DNA of 64,000 nt from Selaginella moellendorffii (Eukaryota; Streptophyta; Lycopodiopsida; Selaginellales; Selaginellaceae). Positions within the stretch are counted from its first letter, which is position 1; each line of letters starts with the position of its first letter. The DNA is taken from assembly GCF_000143415.4 (NCBI RefSeq), contig NW_003314265.1, forward strand, positions 3,942,660-4,006,659, given 5' to 3'. Shown here piece by piece: positions 1-11,550 of the stretch. A program made the translations under genes and the position numbers. The notes beneath the pieces were generated by a model. The model was not told the origin of the DNA. It did not search any database and saw only the letters and a program-made list of their open reading frames with translations.

Positions 1-1641
<1,641 letters not shown>

Positions 1642-2940
1642 GGAAAGGATGGCGTTCTCGCCTCGTCCTCGATTAGAGGTGTGGTTTTGGGTTTCAAAGT
1701 CATCTTTGGCATACAAACGAATGATTTCGTTCGCAGATCCGAATCAGCCGCAACACTGCACTTAGCCGACGCATCGTTGAGAACTCCGAGGTTTATCACA
1801 CAATCTCGCGAGACATTGTACCAGTTCACCACTTCTTTTCTCGCAGCCGTGACTCGAGACCAATGGTGGCAAGCCACCGCATTGTGCCTCCGAGTAAAAT
1901 AAGCAAACGTTTTTTTTGGGCTTAAGTTAACATCACCGAGATCTGGGGCAACGAAGGTGCGATGTTGCCTCGCTAATAAGCTCCCTTTCATCGATCCGTG
2001 AGCTCTCTCGAGTGGCAAGCTTTAAAAAAGCATAAGAACAGGACAGCGATCCAAGGATCATCCGAGGAAAGATAGCAATGGAAGTGGTCCGAGTTCCTTG
2101 AACTCTTCTGGAAATAACGGCTGACAAGCTCTAGAACAAGCGGCACAAAACAAATCTATGACGAAGCGGAATGAAAGTTCCTACGAGCTAGTTTTATACG
2201 AGTACGAGTAGTATACTGTACACGCCGCTAGCCACCAGCGGACAGGATCGTATGAGATTTGGCCCGTGCTTTCTTTCGCCTGGGATTTAAACAAAAGAGA
2301 GCGTTGGATGGTTCTCTCGCGCTTTGGTGGCTTGCATGTGGCGTGGAATGGAAACGCACCCCCTTGTGCGTACCATGTATGTGTGTGTGATATCATCACA
2401 CAAAATGCACAGATCAAAGTGAAAGAGACATTGATTTTATTAGAAAAAAGATTCCTTTATGGAAGCTAGCGCAATGTAAAACCATAACAAATATCATAGT
2501 ATATCAGTGCGAAGGAAACAAACAACGCTAGCTATGATCGAGAGATGGGAATGAATGGTTTTATATCTTGACAACCTTGGCCAGGGAATGATGACGGGTT
2601 CTCTTTGGCAATTGCGCTTTGGGCGCTTTGGCTTTGTTTTGTCTTTGGAGGCCAGGCGTATGAATGCCCCGTATAAAATACGGCGCATCTCCAATGGGAG
2701 CTCTACACGTAACGCGGCATGCGATGCAGGGACAAAACGAAACAGGAGACACGATCGCTGGGTTGACAAAAGGATTAGTTAAAAATTATTTGATTAGTGA
2801 GCTAAGCTGATGGAAACAACAGCGTCGGCAGGCCACATGAACACAACGTCACGCGGCCGTATGGGCCGAAATGCTGATACGGAAGAGGTGGGTTGTGGCC
2901 CACTTGACGGAATCGTTGGACGGAATATTTGGTCTCCTCT
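1642..2940. other. Intergenic spacer, PGM 3' flank
   Basis: I see no convincing gene here. The first few hundred bases must hold the PGM 3' UTR and poly(A) signals. The short open frames in this stretch lack codon structure or recognisable motifs. The last 150 bases grade into the GC-richer promoter of the downstream peptide gene. Confidence 0.6.
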
Positions 2941-2970
2941 CTCCCTCTCCGACGGCTATGGATATAAAAG
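2860..2970 (+). promoter_or_regulatory. Probable core promoter of the DVL/RTFL gene
   Basis: A clean TATA box, TATAAAAG, lies at 2963-2970, which predicts a start near 2995 and a 5' UTR of about 230 bases. Upstream are TGGGCC at about 2863 and GTGGCCCAC at 2895-2903, both of the TCP-binding type. A second TATATATA at 3177-3184 is only about 40 bases from the ATG and is more likely UTR sequence. Confidence 0.5.
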
Positions 2971-3222
2971 GAGGCCTCCGGCCCCGTTCTGTTGGTCCAT
3001 CGCAATCTTGCAACTTGCAAAAAAGTAGTGCGCTACGGTTCTTCGCTCCTCGCCGACAGCTTGTTTGATTGGTTTGCTCGGCGAATTATTTCGCTTGGCT
3101 CCCCATTTTCTGTGATTTTGAGCGGGGCGAGGTTAGATTTGATTTGGGAAGTGCAGTGATCCATCCATTCGCTCGCTATATATACTTGTAGCTCACAAGC
3201 AATTCGATCGTCGATAGAGATC

Positions 3223-3396
3223 ATGGGTCAGTGCCTCAACAAGCCGGGCCATGCCGTGAGGCGACTGGGCGAGTCGCGCTCGTCGAGCGGCGGCGGCGGC
3301 GGCTTGAAATGCGGCCGACTCTACTCGCTCTTGAAGGAGCAAAGGTCGAGGTTCTACATCTTCCGCCGCTGCATCGTCATGCTCGTCAAATCCTGA
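3223..3396 (+). CDS. DVL/ROTUNDIFOLIA-like small peptide
   Basis: A 57-codon open frame starts at ATG 3223 and stops at TGA 3394-3396. It is too short for a usual length cut-off. The N-terminus is MGQC followed by a Ser/Gly-rich linker (about residues 17-27). The C-terminal block at about residues 29-55 has the DVL/RTFL signature: KCGRLYSLLKEQRSRFYIF, then RRCIVMLV. Known DVL/RTFL peptides are plant-specific, plasma-membrane-associated peptides that restrict polar cell proliferation when overexpressed. The conserved KEQR-RFYI-RRC-VMLV core is intact. The usual Trp just after the core is missing, and the peptide ends in KS. The start is the first ATG after the predicted transcription start, and no intron is needed. 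Confidence 0.88.
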   Translation: MGQCLNKPGHAVRRLGESRSSSGGGGGLKCGRLYSLLKEQRSRFYIFRRCIVMLVKS

Positions 3397-3768
3397 AGGT
3401 GGACCTCGATCGATTCATCCACCACAAGCTGGAATTTTTCCTTTGCTACTTTTTCTTTTGTACAAATTGTGCTTTGTGAGGGAGGAGCGGCACAGAGATC
3501 ACTGCGAAAAGAAGCAAGAACAAATCCATCGCTGAGAAGGAAGTGAGATTTTTCCGACCGCATCGCTTGCTTTTCCCGGGTCCGTCCGCCAAAAAATGTA
3601 CAGTCCCTTTTGAGTCAATTGATCAATCAATGAGGTCCAATCCATAGAAAATCTGTTTTGTCACTCGTTCGTTCTTATCCGGATTTTTCCGCTAATCCAA
3701 ACCGGATTGGATCTTTCGAAAAGACGCGATTTTTTCTTCTCTCGATGTTTTCGGCATCGTGAGGATTC
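3397..3768. other. 3' flank of the peptide gene / 5' flank of the PPR gene
   Basis: There is no gene in this 370-base spacer. It must hold the 3' UTR of the DVL-like gene and the short promoter of the PPR gene. Neither a clear TATA box nor a terminator-like structure stands out. Confidence 0.5.
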
Positions 3769-5676
3769 ATGAGAGCGGCGCCTCTCCGATCAATTCCAGC
3801 AGCTCCACCGCCATCGCATTCCGCCCTCGTCTTCCTTCTCAGCTCGTGCGGCGCCGGTGATCTGCCCAAGCTCCGGAGCATCCACGCCCAAATCCTCCAC
3901 AGCGATTTCTCCCGCGATAAGCTCCTCAACGATCATCTCCTCCGCCTCTACGGCAAATGCGGCTGCCTGGACGAGGCATGCAGGGTCTTCGATGCCATCG
4001 CCCACAAGGACGTCTACACGTGGACGGCCATGGTTGGCGCTTACGCCCAGGCAGGCAGCATCGACGGCGCAAAATGCCTCTTCGACCAAATGCCCGAGAG
4101 GAACGCCGTGACATGGAACGCGATGATCACAGCATATGCCAAAGCAGGGCATCTGGAAGAAGCAAAGAATCTCTTCGATCGAATGCCACAGTGGACGTTG
4201 ATCTCGTGGAATATCATGTTGGTTGCTTACGCCACTGATCATGATCTAAAAGGTGTACTTGATCTGCTCGATTCGATGCAAGAGAGAAACGTATTTACTT
4301 GGAACATGGTGCTCACCGCATTTGCCCAAGAAGGGCAATTTGAGGCCGCAAAGTCAATATTCCAATCCATGCCGGATTGGAATCTCGCTACCTGGACGAC
4401 AATGCTGCAGGCCTATGCCCAAATGGGGCACCTCTCCGACGCTTGGGTGGTGTTCCGGTCCATGCCGGAGCATGACGTGATAAGCTGGATCGCAATTCTC
4501 CTTGCGAACTACCAAAACAGCGACCTCGCGAGCACGAAAGCTGTGTTTGATTCCATGCCGGACTGGAGTGCTGCTTCGTGCACGGTGATGCTCCAGGCCC
4601 TTTCCGACCGTGGCCACATCACTGCTGCAAGGGACGTCTACGATTCGATTACGGACAAGAATGTGGTGGCGGGGACGGCCATGATCACCGCGTATTCCCA
4701 GGCGGGAATGCCCACCCACGCCCAGGAGGTTTTCGATTCCATGGAAGAGAAAAACGTGCTGACGTGGAGCTCGCTCATGTCTGCATATGCCCAGGCCAGG
4801 CAGATGCCTCAGGCGGAGAATCTCTTTGAGCATATGCCAGAGCGGAACCTGGTGTCGTGGTCAACGATGATATCCGGGTTCGCGGAGAATGGCAACTTGG
4901 AGAATGCAAGATGCTGTTTTGATTCCATGCCGGAGCACACGCAGGCAGCGTGGAACGCAATGGCGGCAGCATATACCATTTGCGGGCATCTGGAAGACGC
5001 TAAGGAAACGTTCGACGACATGCCCGATCGAGACCAAATCTCCTACACGGCCATGGTCCAATCTTACGCGCAAAACGGAAACATAGGCGAAGGGATATCG
5101 CTCGTCTACGCAATGCCGCACAGAGACGCCAAGACCTGGAATGCGATAATGGCAGCACTTGCCCAGAAGGGGTATCTGGATCGCGCGCGCCGGGTGTTCG
5201 ACGCCATGCCAGAATCCAACGGAGTCTCGTGGAGCGCCATAGTCTCCTGCTACGCGCAGACGGGCCGCGGGGAGTCAGGTGTCCGGATGTTTGCGGCAAT
5301 GGCGGCGGAGGGATTCCCCGCAGACCAGGTGGCTTGCCTGAGCGGGCTCGTTGCTCAAACCCACATCGGCAGGGTCCCGCAGTGCTGCGCCTTCTTCCGC
5401 TCCATGCAACAGGACTTCGGGGTGGCGCCGCTGGCGGAGCACTTCCTGTGCATGGTGGACTTGCTGGGAAAGGCCGGGCATCTGGAGCGAGCGGAGGAGC
5501 TGGTGGAGACCATGCCCTACGTACCGCACGTCAAGACGTGGGGCGCGCTGCTGGGCGCTTGCCGGCTCCATGCAGACGTCGGGCGGGCCAGCGACGCGGC
5601 CAGGAATCTCTTCGCCGTGGACACTCGAGATTCCGGATCTCACGTGTTGCTGTCCAACATGTGTGCTTATCCGTGA
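3769..5676 (+). CDS. PPR protein with a 13-repeat S-motif array and truncated E-like end
   Basis: A single exon of 635 codons starts at ATG 3769. PPR proteins bind organellar RNA one base per repeat and act in editing, splicing or stabilisation. After a short N-terminus (HAQI-type motif near residue 40) and one degenerate repeat, there are 13 consecutive 31-residue repeats, from DVYTWTAMV (about residue 81) to about residue 490. Each ends in a FD-MP-type half-helix and starts the next with a W-AM helix. These are S/SS motifs with no intervening P or L motifs. A final P-like repeat is followed by an E1-like block (LLGKAGHLERAEELV, then TWGALLGACR). The frame then ends in LLSNMCAYP, where E1 normally continues about 30 residues to E2 and DYW. 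The N-terminus is a plausible but weak transit peptide. Confidence 0.93.
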   Translation: MRAAPLRSIPAAPPPSHSALVFLLSSCGAGDLPKLRSIHAQILHSDFSRDKLLNDHLLRLYGKCGCLDEACRVFDAIAHKDVYTWTAMVGAYAQAGSIDGAKCLFDQMPERNAVTWNAMITAYAKAGHLEEAKNLFDRMPQWTLISWNIMLVAYATDHDLKGVLDLLDSMQERNVFTWNMVLTAFAQEGQFEAAKSIFQSMPDWNLATWTTMLQAYAQMGHLSDAWVVFRSMPEHDVISWIAILLANYQNSDLASTKAVFDSMPDWSAASCTVMLQALSDRGHITAARDVYDSITDKNVVAGTAMITAYSQAGMPTHAQEVFDSMEEKNVLTWSSLMSAYAQARQMPQAENLFEHMPERNLVSWSTMISGFAENGNLENARCCFDSMPEHTQAAWNAMAAAYTICGHLEDAKETFDDMPDRDQISYTAMVQSYAQNGNIGEGISLVYAMPHRDAKTWNAIMAALAQKGYLDRARRVFDAMPESNGVSWSAIVSCYAQTGRGESGVRMFAAMAAEGFPADQVACLSGLVAQTHIGRVPQCCAFFRSMQQDFGVAPLAEHFLCMVDLLGKAGHLERAEELVETMPYVPHVKTWGALLGACRLHADVGRASDAARNLFAVDTRDSGSHVLLSNMCAYP

Positions 5677-5771
5677 ATCCGATAATATAAAATGTGCGAT
5701 TTTATTTAAATTAACCATAGGTATATTCGCGGAATCTTTCGGCCTTTATAAAGTAGAGCTGCGGAAAAAGG

Positions 5772-6200
5772 ATGTCTAGTTTTCTGCAAGGATCTCTCCC
5801 TTTTCGTCTTCCCAGAGCACTGCAAGAAGCTGAGAGGAGGAGGAACTGCAAGGCTGGGGTCACGCGCTGCTCCTTCTCCTCCTACGCATGTGGCGCGACA
5901 GCAGATCTCTACGCGCTGCTGGGCGTGAGCTCTGGCACTGACTTTCCTAGGAATCATTGAGCGAGATGGAGTGCTTGGTCTGTATCGCGGCTTTGTTCCC
6001 AATGCACTGAAGAACCTTGCCTCGGAGCATCTACCGCATCGCACCGATGTCTGCCTGACCAGTGACTGCGAGCAATGCTCGTGCGTCCAGGAGGCATACC
6101 AGCTGCTGTGTTACCCGGCTATTTGGGAGGCAAAGACGAGAACTTCATCTAGCAACTCAGCATGTCGTAGGACGATTTCTCTTCTTTTTCATTGTTAGAT
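5772..6200 (+). pseudogene. Broken J-domain gene with an internal mitochondrial-carrier-like piece
   Basis: The ATG at 5772 opens a frame with a transit-peptide-like N-terminus that runs into TADLYALLGVSSGTD, the start of a J-domain helix I. The frame stops at 5958-5960. A different frame (5947-6030) reads GIIERDGVLGLYRGFVPNA, which resembles a mitochondrial carrier repeat (RDG-GLYRGF-PNA). The same frame then continues into sequence like J-domain helices II-III (HRTDV, then CVQEAYQLL) but lacks an HPD motif. I read this as a decayed mosaic rather than a working gene. The J-domain match is moderate and the carrier match is short. Confidence 0.4.
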
Positions 6201-6680
6201 ATTTAGAACCACATTGTCATTATCATGTTTTATTACACACATTAACTCTAAAGGATATAATAAGTCATAAATATGATTAGATTTTTTTAATTTTAATGAA
6301 AATCATCTGTACACAAATATTACATAAATGTCAAAGGTGACTACTTGCTGCTCACTTGTTCACCTGTAGAACTAGTGACCGTGCAAGAGATCTAGATTCG
6401 TCAACTTTGAAGAATAACTTGCACTGAATTGGAATAGAAATCTATTGCAAAAATCTTGTCTCTACATTGCTTTTTTAGCTCCTTGATTGCCACAATATCT
6501 ATCTTGGTCATTGTGGCTATAGATCTTTCATAAAGACCTACACATTCGCAAGAAAAGAAAGCACAGTCACATGATGCATCTGGAATTACTCTACTTCGCA
6601 AAAACGTCTAGAACATAGAGTAGTCTCGGTTTTTGGGTTCAAGGTTTAGCACCTTTGGGTGAATGTATGATACAGCACAA
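6165..6680. repeat. Dispersed repeat, copy A (matches 34374-34710)
   Basis: From the TTTCTCTTCTTTTTC start at about 6173 this AT-rich sequence tracks 34374-34710 with small indels. Shared landmarks are the GTTAGATATTTAGAAC block, the ACATAAATGTCAAAGGTGACTA block, the TTGTTCACCTGTAGAA block and AAGGTTTAGCACCTTT near 6640. Copy B forms the 3' flank of the Crinkler-like gene, so copy A may mark a lost relative of that gene or a small mobile piece. Confidence 0.7.
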
Positions 6681-8500
6681 AATAATACTTCATAACTAAA
6701 TTCTTTTGAACCAGTTTTTACAAATGTGAAAGTTATACAACTTTTTGAAATATATGGTTGGCAAGGCTTAATATAAGTTTACAGTAGTTCAAATCCTAGC
6801 TAGAATGCTTCCAAGCTCAGCTAGGTTAGGCAATTCCCCATACTCAGCTATTTGTCATGCTCTAGGTGCAGATCTCAGCATTAGCATCATATAAATATGC
6901 TAAAACAATGAAAAGAAAAAGTTGCCTCTCAGCATAGACATATTGCTCAGCATGATCGTTTGAAAGGAGTTCCTTATCCTTTGCAAATTTGAGGGGTGAT
7001 TGATCAAAAGTGGTGACATTTCTGGCATCCATGAAGGAGCCAATTGCATTTAAATGAAGAACTTAGGCTAGAAGAATTCAAGAATCATAATGTTGTAAAA
7101 ATAAAACACAAGAAACTGCCAACCATTGACATCTCTACTCACTAGCTATCAACTACCATCATTACAAGATGTGTATGTATTTCTATTTTCCTAGCTTTGT
7201 ACTTTGAAATTTTTAAACTAACTGGGTTGATCTAACACAATGAAAGAGCTGTCAAGCACATGGAAAACAAAAATGATCTTGCTTTGTATGTGCTCAACAA
7301 CTCTTGGTGTAAAATTGAATCTCATGCCAAATATGATCCTAGGGTCATAAGGTACTGCTTTAGGATCTTGTAAAAGGAACAAAAAACAAGATCATCAATA
7401 CCAAAGAATCAACTTGAGTTGGAAGCAGGAGCAATGTAATGTTTGGAAGAGCTAAAGGCATCAATAGGCAAGTGCTCATAATTTAGAATTGAGGATTCTA
7501 GCATTTGGATTTTCAATAAGCAATATAGGGAAATTTATACAAATGCTGTACAAAGGATGGAATAAACTCTTCCAGAATACAAGTTTCGCAAGCTGTGGTA
7601 TACTTAGAAAGGAAAAGTTCAAGTGCAAATATTGTGGTCAAGTTGGATAAAACAAGTGCACTATACAAAAAGGAGTTTGCAAGTTTTGTGTAGGAGAAGT
7701 GGTTGTGGTTATCTAGGTGGATCATTTAAGTGGATGAGTCATGAAGAGCTCTCCATTGAGTTTGTACAAACCAAGCACAAAATTTAACATGCAAAGTCTT
7801 TAAAATTGAAAAAATTAATATATATTGCAAACAATCACAAATTAGAAGAATGGCTAAAGATATAGTAAAAATTGCTACACATGAATATAAGTTTTTTATC
7901 ATATTTTTCATTTTTCTCAATTACACATGTTACTTTTGCAATGAACAATACTTCAATTGACATGATTTATAATATTGCAAAATTGAGACTTCTATATAAG
8001 TAATAAATAAAGACTCTAGACTCTTTTGAAGATGAGTTTGCACAGGATTAAGATAGCACAATCTAGCCTCCAGGAAGCAACTTTGAATAATTGTAAATGA
8101 ATATTAATCTCTATTTCTACATAATTGTATTCCATTTATTTATTTTATTACATTTGAATCAGCTAAATGAGATCAATGCTAGATTGGCTTTGGATATAAC
8201 ACTCACAGAAATCAAATTTACAGTCTAGTATTTATCAAAATAATATTATATATTTAATATTAATTTTTAAAACATTAGTGGTAAATTAGCTTCTAGAAGA
8301 TGTTCATTTGGAAATAAATGGATTTGAAGTCTTGAGAAAAAAATCATAAGAAACAAAAATTCATTTAAAGAAGATTATAAAATTTATAATATATACATAG
8401 AGTTTCCAAAAATAAAGACTTCATGAAGGATTTGTTAATGCAATTCTTAAGTTTTAAATTAATAGCTATACATATAATCTAAATCCAAAATAAATTTTTT
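6680..8500. other. AT-rich gene-poor region with a gag zinc-knuckle relic
   Basis: I see no intact gene. At about 7614-7700 on the plus strand a short stretch reads CKYCGQVG, a stop, NKC, then CKFC. This looks like two decayed CCHC zinc knuckles from a retroelement gag. Nothing around it is open for more than a few dozen codons. Confidence 0.35.
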
Positions 8501-8502
8501 GC

Positions 8503-8968
8503 TATGAGGTCTAAGTGTACAGCTATGATGCCATATGTTAATATCAGTGTAGTGGGATTTTAGTCGCTATTAGATTGATTTCAATTTGAACCACTAACTC
8601 TTATATATAAACTAGGGTCTTTGGGCTAATTGATACTAGCTACCAAGGGCTAAAGTGAGAACCTTCTACAATCGTGGCAGTAAAAAAAAGAATTAATATG
8701 TAACTTTTAATACCTGTAATCACATTTGTGACAGATAGGTCTCATACTTTCACATTAGTGGAGTTGAGGGATAACTTTGATTATCCCTAAAGAGTGATTG
8801 GATTTGGGATTTTGGTTTAGATTTAACTTTTACATTGTTTAGATCCCTTTTCATATAGCTTTTCTCACCTTCTTCTCTTTGTTATTTCCTTTTAATGGTA
8901 GAGTAGCAACCTCCTCCCCCTTTAACTCTGGAGCAACAATTAGTGCAATTGCTCAATGCTATGCAATT
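8503..8968 (+). repeat. Degenerate LTR-like sequence of an older element (left part)
   Basis: About 8503-8636 matches 30994-31101 (shared blocks: GAGGTC-AAGTGTA, TAGTGGGATTTT, TTTGGGCTAATTGATA). The 30.99-kb copy is preceded by a polypurine run (GAGAGGAGGGGA) and by decayed retroelement integrase sequence, so the pair are probably LTR pieces of an older element. The chromovirus inserted between them. Confidence 0.5.
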
Positions 8969-9329
8969 TGTCAAGAATCCTTTAATTCTTGCCACATTCC
9001 TAACTCTCTCCAGATTCATGACCTACAAACTACATTCTTGACTTTTGAGACACTTCCTTATTCCTGACTCTTTGATTTCTTGTATGATTCTTGATTCCCG
9101 AACCACATTTCTGATGATGACATGGCGCCTCCTCGACCTTAGCTATATTTAGGCCGTCCTTGATCTAAGAGTGGTGGAGCTTCATCAACTTATAGTATAT
9201 ATAGGTTAGCCTTATTCCATTTCTCCACAATCTGAATTAACGCCAATTTAAGGTTTTTTCTTCGTCTCCACTAGCTTTTCTCTTTGTCTTTTACATTCTC
9301 CAGTCCTGATCTTGTTGAGGGTCTTGACA
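8969..9329 (+). repeat. 5' LTR of the chromovirus
   Basis: Begins TGTCAAGAATCC and ends in CTTGACA. It aligns end to end with 29920-30280. The TATATATAGG at about 9196 may be its TATA box. Differences between the two LTRs are many by eye, so the insertion is not recent. Confidence 0.88.
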
Positions 9330-9699
9330 GTTTGATTCAGATTGTGCTTTTTGTTTTTACTTTAGCTCGTTTTGATTATTTGATTGCCTTTGCCTTTTTC
9401 CCCCTTTTCTTTCTTTTTTGCCGATGGAGTCTCCAAGCCATCCTGATTCCTTCGCTGAAGTCCTTATAGAAATCCAATTTGAGAATACCAAGTTGAAGGC
9501 GGCCCTTCTTCACAAAGAACTTCACTGGGAAACTCACATTCGGTTCAGGAACTTTGCTTGATCCTTGAGCCGAAAGTGAAGCAAGCTCCTGTTGCAAGGC
9601 AAGCATTTGGAGCTTCATGGATTCCTGAACTAGATGAAGTTGATCTTCATACTTCAACATTGGCAGTACCCCACTCCTGAGTCTCAAATCGGCACGATC

Positions 9700-10390
9700 A
9701 GGACGTTGCTTGAAGGTGTAGCTTTGTCATGGTTTTCTCCTCTCCTGGAGAAGAGCATGAAAGGGGTCATGGTTCTGGAGTTGATGGATCTTTAGTTGTT
9801 CAAAGAGAAGCTCGAAGCATGTTTTGGCGAGACAAATCAAGTTTGGGCTGTTACCACAAAGATGAGACGTCTCTTTCAGGGGTCTCGTCTTGCCTCGATC
9901 TATGCTGTGGAGTTTCAACTCCTTGCCTTGGACACTCAGTGGGATGAGCGGGCCCTAATTGATCAATTTCGTTTCGGCCTCAACACGATGTCAAGGATTT
10001 ATTGCTTACCATGGAAGATCCTATGGACTTATCGAACGCAATCAACAAAGATGTTCAATGTGACAATTGTCTCTTTGAACATCGTCAGGAAAGTCGTTGC
10101 ACCGCCATTTTTCCATCCTAGACTTAGGAATTCCAGTTTGAGTCTTCGGGGCATACTTCTGAATCTACTTCTTTGGTCCCGATGGATATTTCTGGTACTC
10201 CCTAACTCATTAAAGGGAAGATAAGTCCTATTGAGAAGCAACGTCGAGTATCTCAGAATCTTTGCCTTTACTATGTTGATCCTAATCACAAAGCAGCTGT
10301 GTGTCCCAAGAAGCATCCCCGACTGCTCAAGTTCACTCTGCCTCAAGGTGCACCTTTGTTGCAGTCGGGAAACGACCCTATCCAAACAAA
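9700..10390 (+). pseudogene. Chromovirus gag (decayed)
   Basis: The frame at 9796-9990 reads FKEKLEACFGETNQ and then ALDTQWDERALIDQFRFGL, typical of the retrotransposon gag domain. A decayed zinc knuckle (CLYYVDPNHKAAVC) follows at about 10264-10310. Frame changes and stops interrupt the gene, so it cannot make a full Gag. Confidence 0.75.
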
Positions 10391-10499
10391 GTAGGAGCTA
10401 TCTGTTTGAACTCCCCGAATAAAAATCCATTTTCTTCTTTATTAAGCTCCTCACCACCTTTCATCAAAGCCACCATTAATTCCCACAACTTCCGCATCC

Positions 10500-11120
10500 T
10501 ATGTCTTCTTTCTTTCACCGGACAATCAAGACTCAAGGCTTTGGTGCTACTGGACTCGAGTGCAACTTCCTGCTTCATGGAAACGAACTTTGCTACCTAA
10601 CATCACGTTCCTCTTTCTCCTACCATACGGGATCTAAGGGTTGAAGGCACCGATGAGCATTTTGTGTCTCCATTTTTTGGACTTAGGGAAATGTTGCATG
10701 TTCGAGTACACATCGGGTCCACTGTCATCAATATCACCTTCAACATCATCAACAACAGGTCCTTCTTTGTGGTGCTCGGCCTTCCTTGGTTCCAACTGCA
10801 CCAGCCTCAGATCTGTTGGAAGGAATTACAGTTCATCTCTCCCACATCTTCCCCTACTGCTCATCGAGTCTGAATCAGGAAAAGTTTCCTAAACTTAAAT
10901 TGGGGTTCTGTTCCTGACTTTACGAAGTCTTCACCCTCTGTGCTCCCTATCCTTTAATCCTCTTTTCCCTTTCTTCCATCTTACATTAGACAATATCTTT
11001 GTCCCATCATTTCATTCAGTCGTATGTCTCCTCCTATCTCCACAATCACTATGAAAGAACTCCTTCACAAAGAATCTATTTTCCTTTTTGCTTTGCATGT
11101 TTCTCCTGTTAGTCTTCATA
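10500..11120 (+). pseudogene. Chromovirus aspartic protease and linker (decayed)
   Basis: ALVLLDSSATSCFM at about 10534-10575 matches the retropepsin active-site segment (canonical DSGAT; here the Gly is Ser). VVLGLPWF lies at about 10770. The coding sequence runs to 11120, is cut by the DNA transposon, and resumes in the same frame at 26268 after the TCAT duplication. Confidence 0.75.
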
Positions 11121-11144
11121 AGCTCTATTTCGTTAAAGTGGGAA
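11121..11144 (+). repeat. Left terminal inverted repeat
   Basis: These 24 bases are identical to the reverse complement of 26240-26263. Directly inside, AAGTGGGA (11137-11144) can pair with TCCCACTT about ten bases further on, giving a small terminal hairpin. Confidence 0.92.
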
Positions 11145-11550
11145 TTGTCATTATCCCACTTGTAAAATAAGGTTTCCAAACCTTTATATAGTATATAAAT
11201 ATAACAAAATTCAACTGCATTGAGGCACATGCCATTTTATTTTAAACAAGGAAATGTCTACTCAATCACTTCTCACTGCTTCACCTCTCTCTTCTCCTTG
11301 TCATCGTCGTCCAATTTCTTTCCATCCTTTTAATATTGGCTCAGTTGCTCCGAGTCTAGGTGGAGCCCAAGTCCCCATTCAATCTTTACTTTCCCCTTAT
11401 TAATAAAACAACTTCGTAGACTTCCAATAACATGCTGTAACACTTCTAGTATAATGCAAATCCTCTCAAAGAATTGTCTTTTAATATTAATACAATGGCA
11501 TGGAACCCCATGCCATAATAAGTTACATTTTTAAATAAATACATGCCATC

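Noticed and set aside
4354-5718. Minus-strand frames of up to 159 codons opposite the PPR gene
   Set aside because: Shadows of a GC-rich coding exon. The plus strand has a clear repeat protein.
9376-9687. 103-codon minus-strand frame in the chromovirus gag region
   Set aside because: The plus strand carries the gag-like residues in this region, and the minus frame has no known domain.
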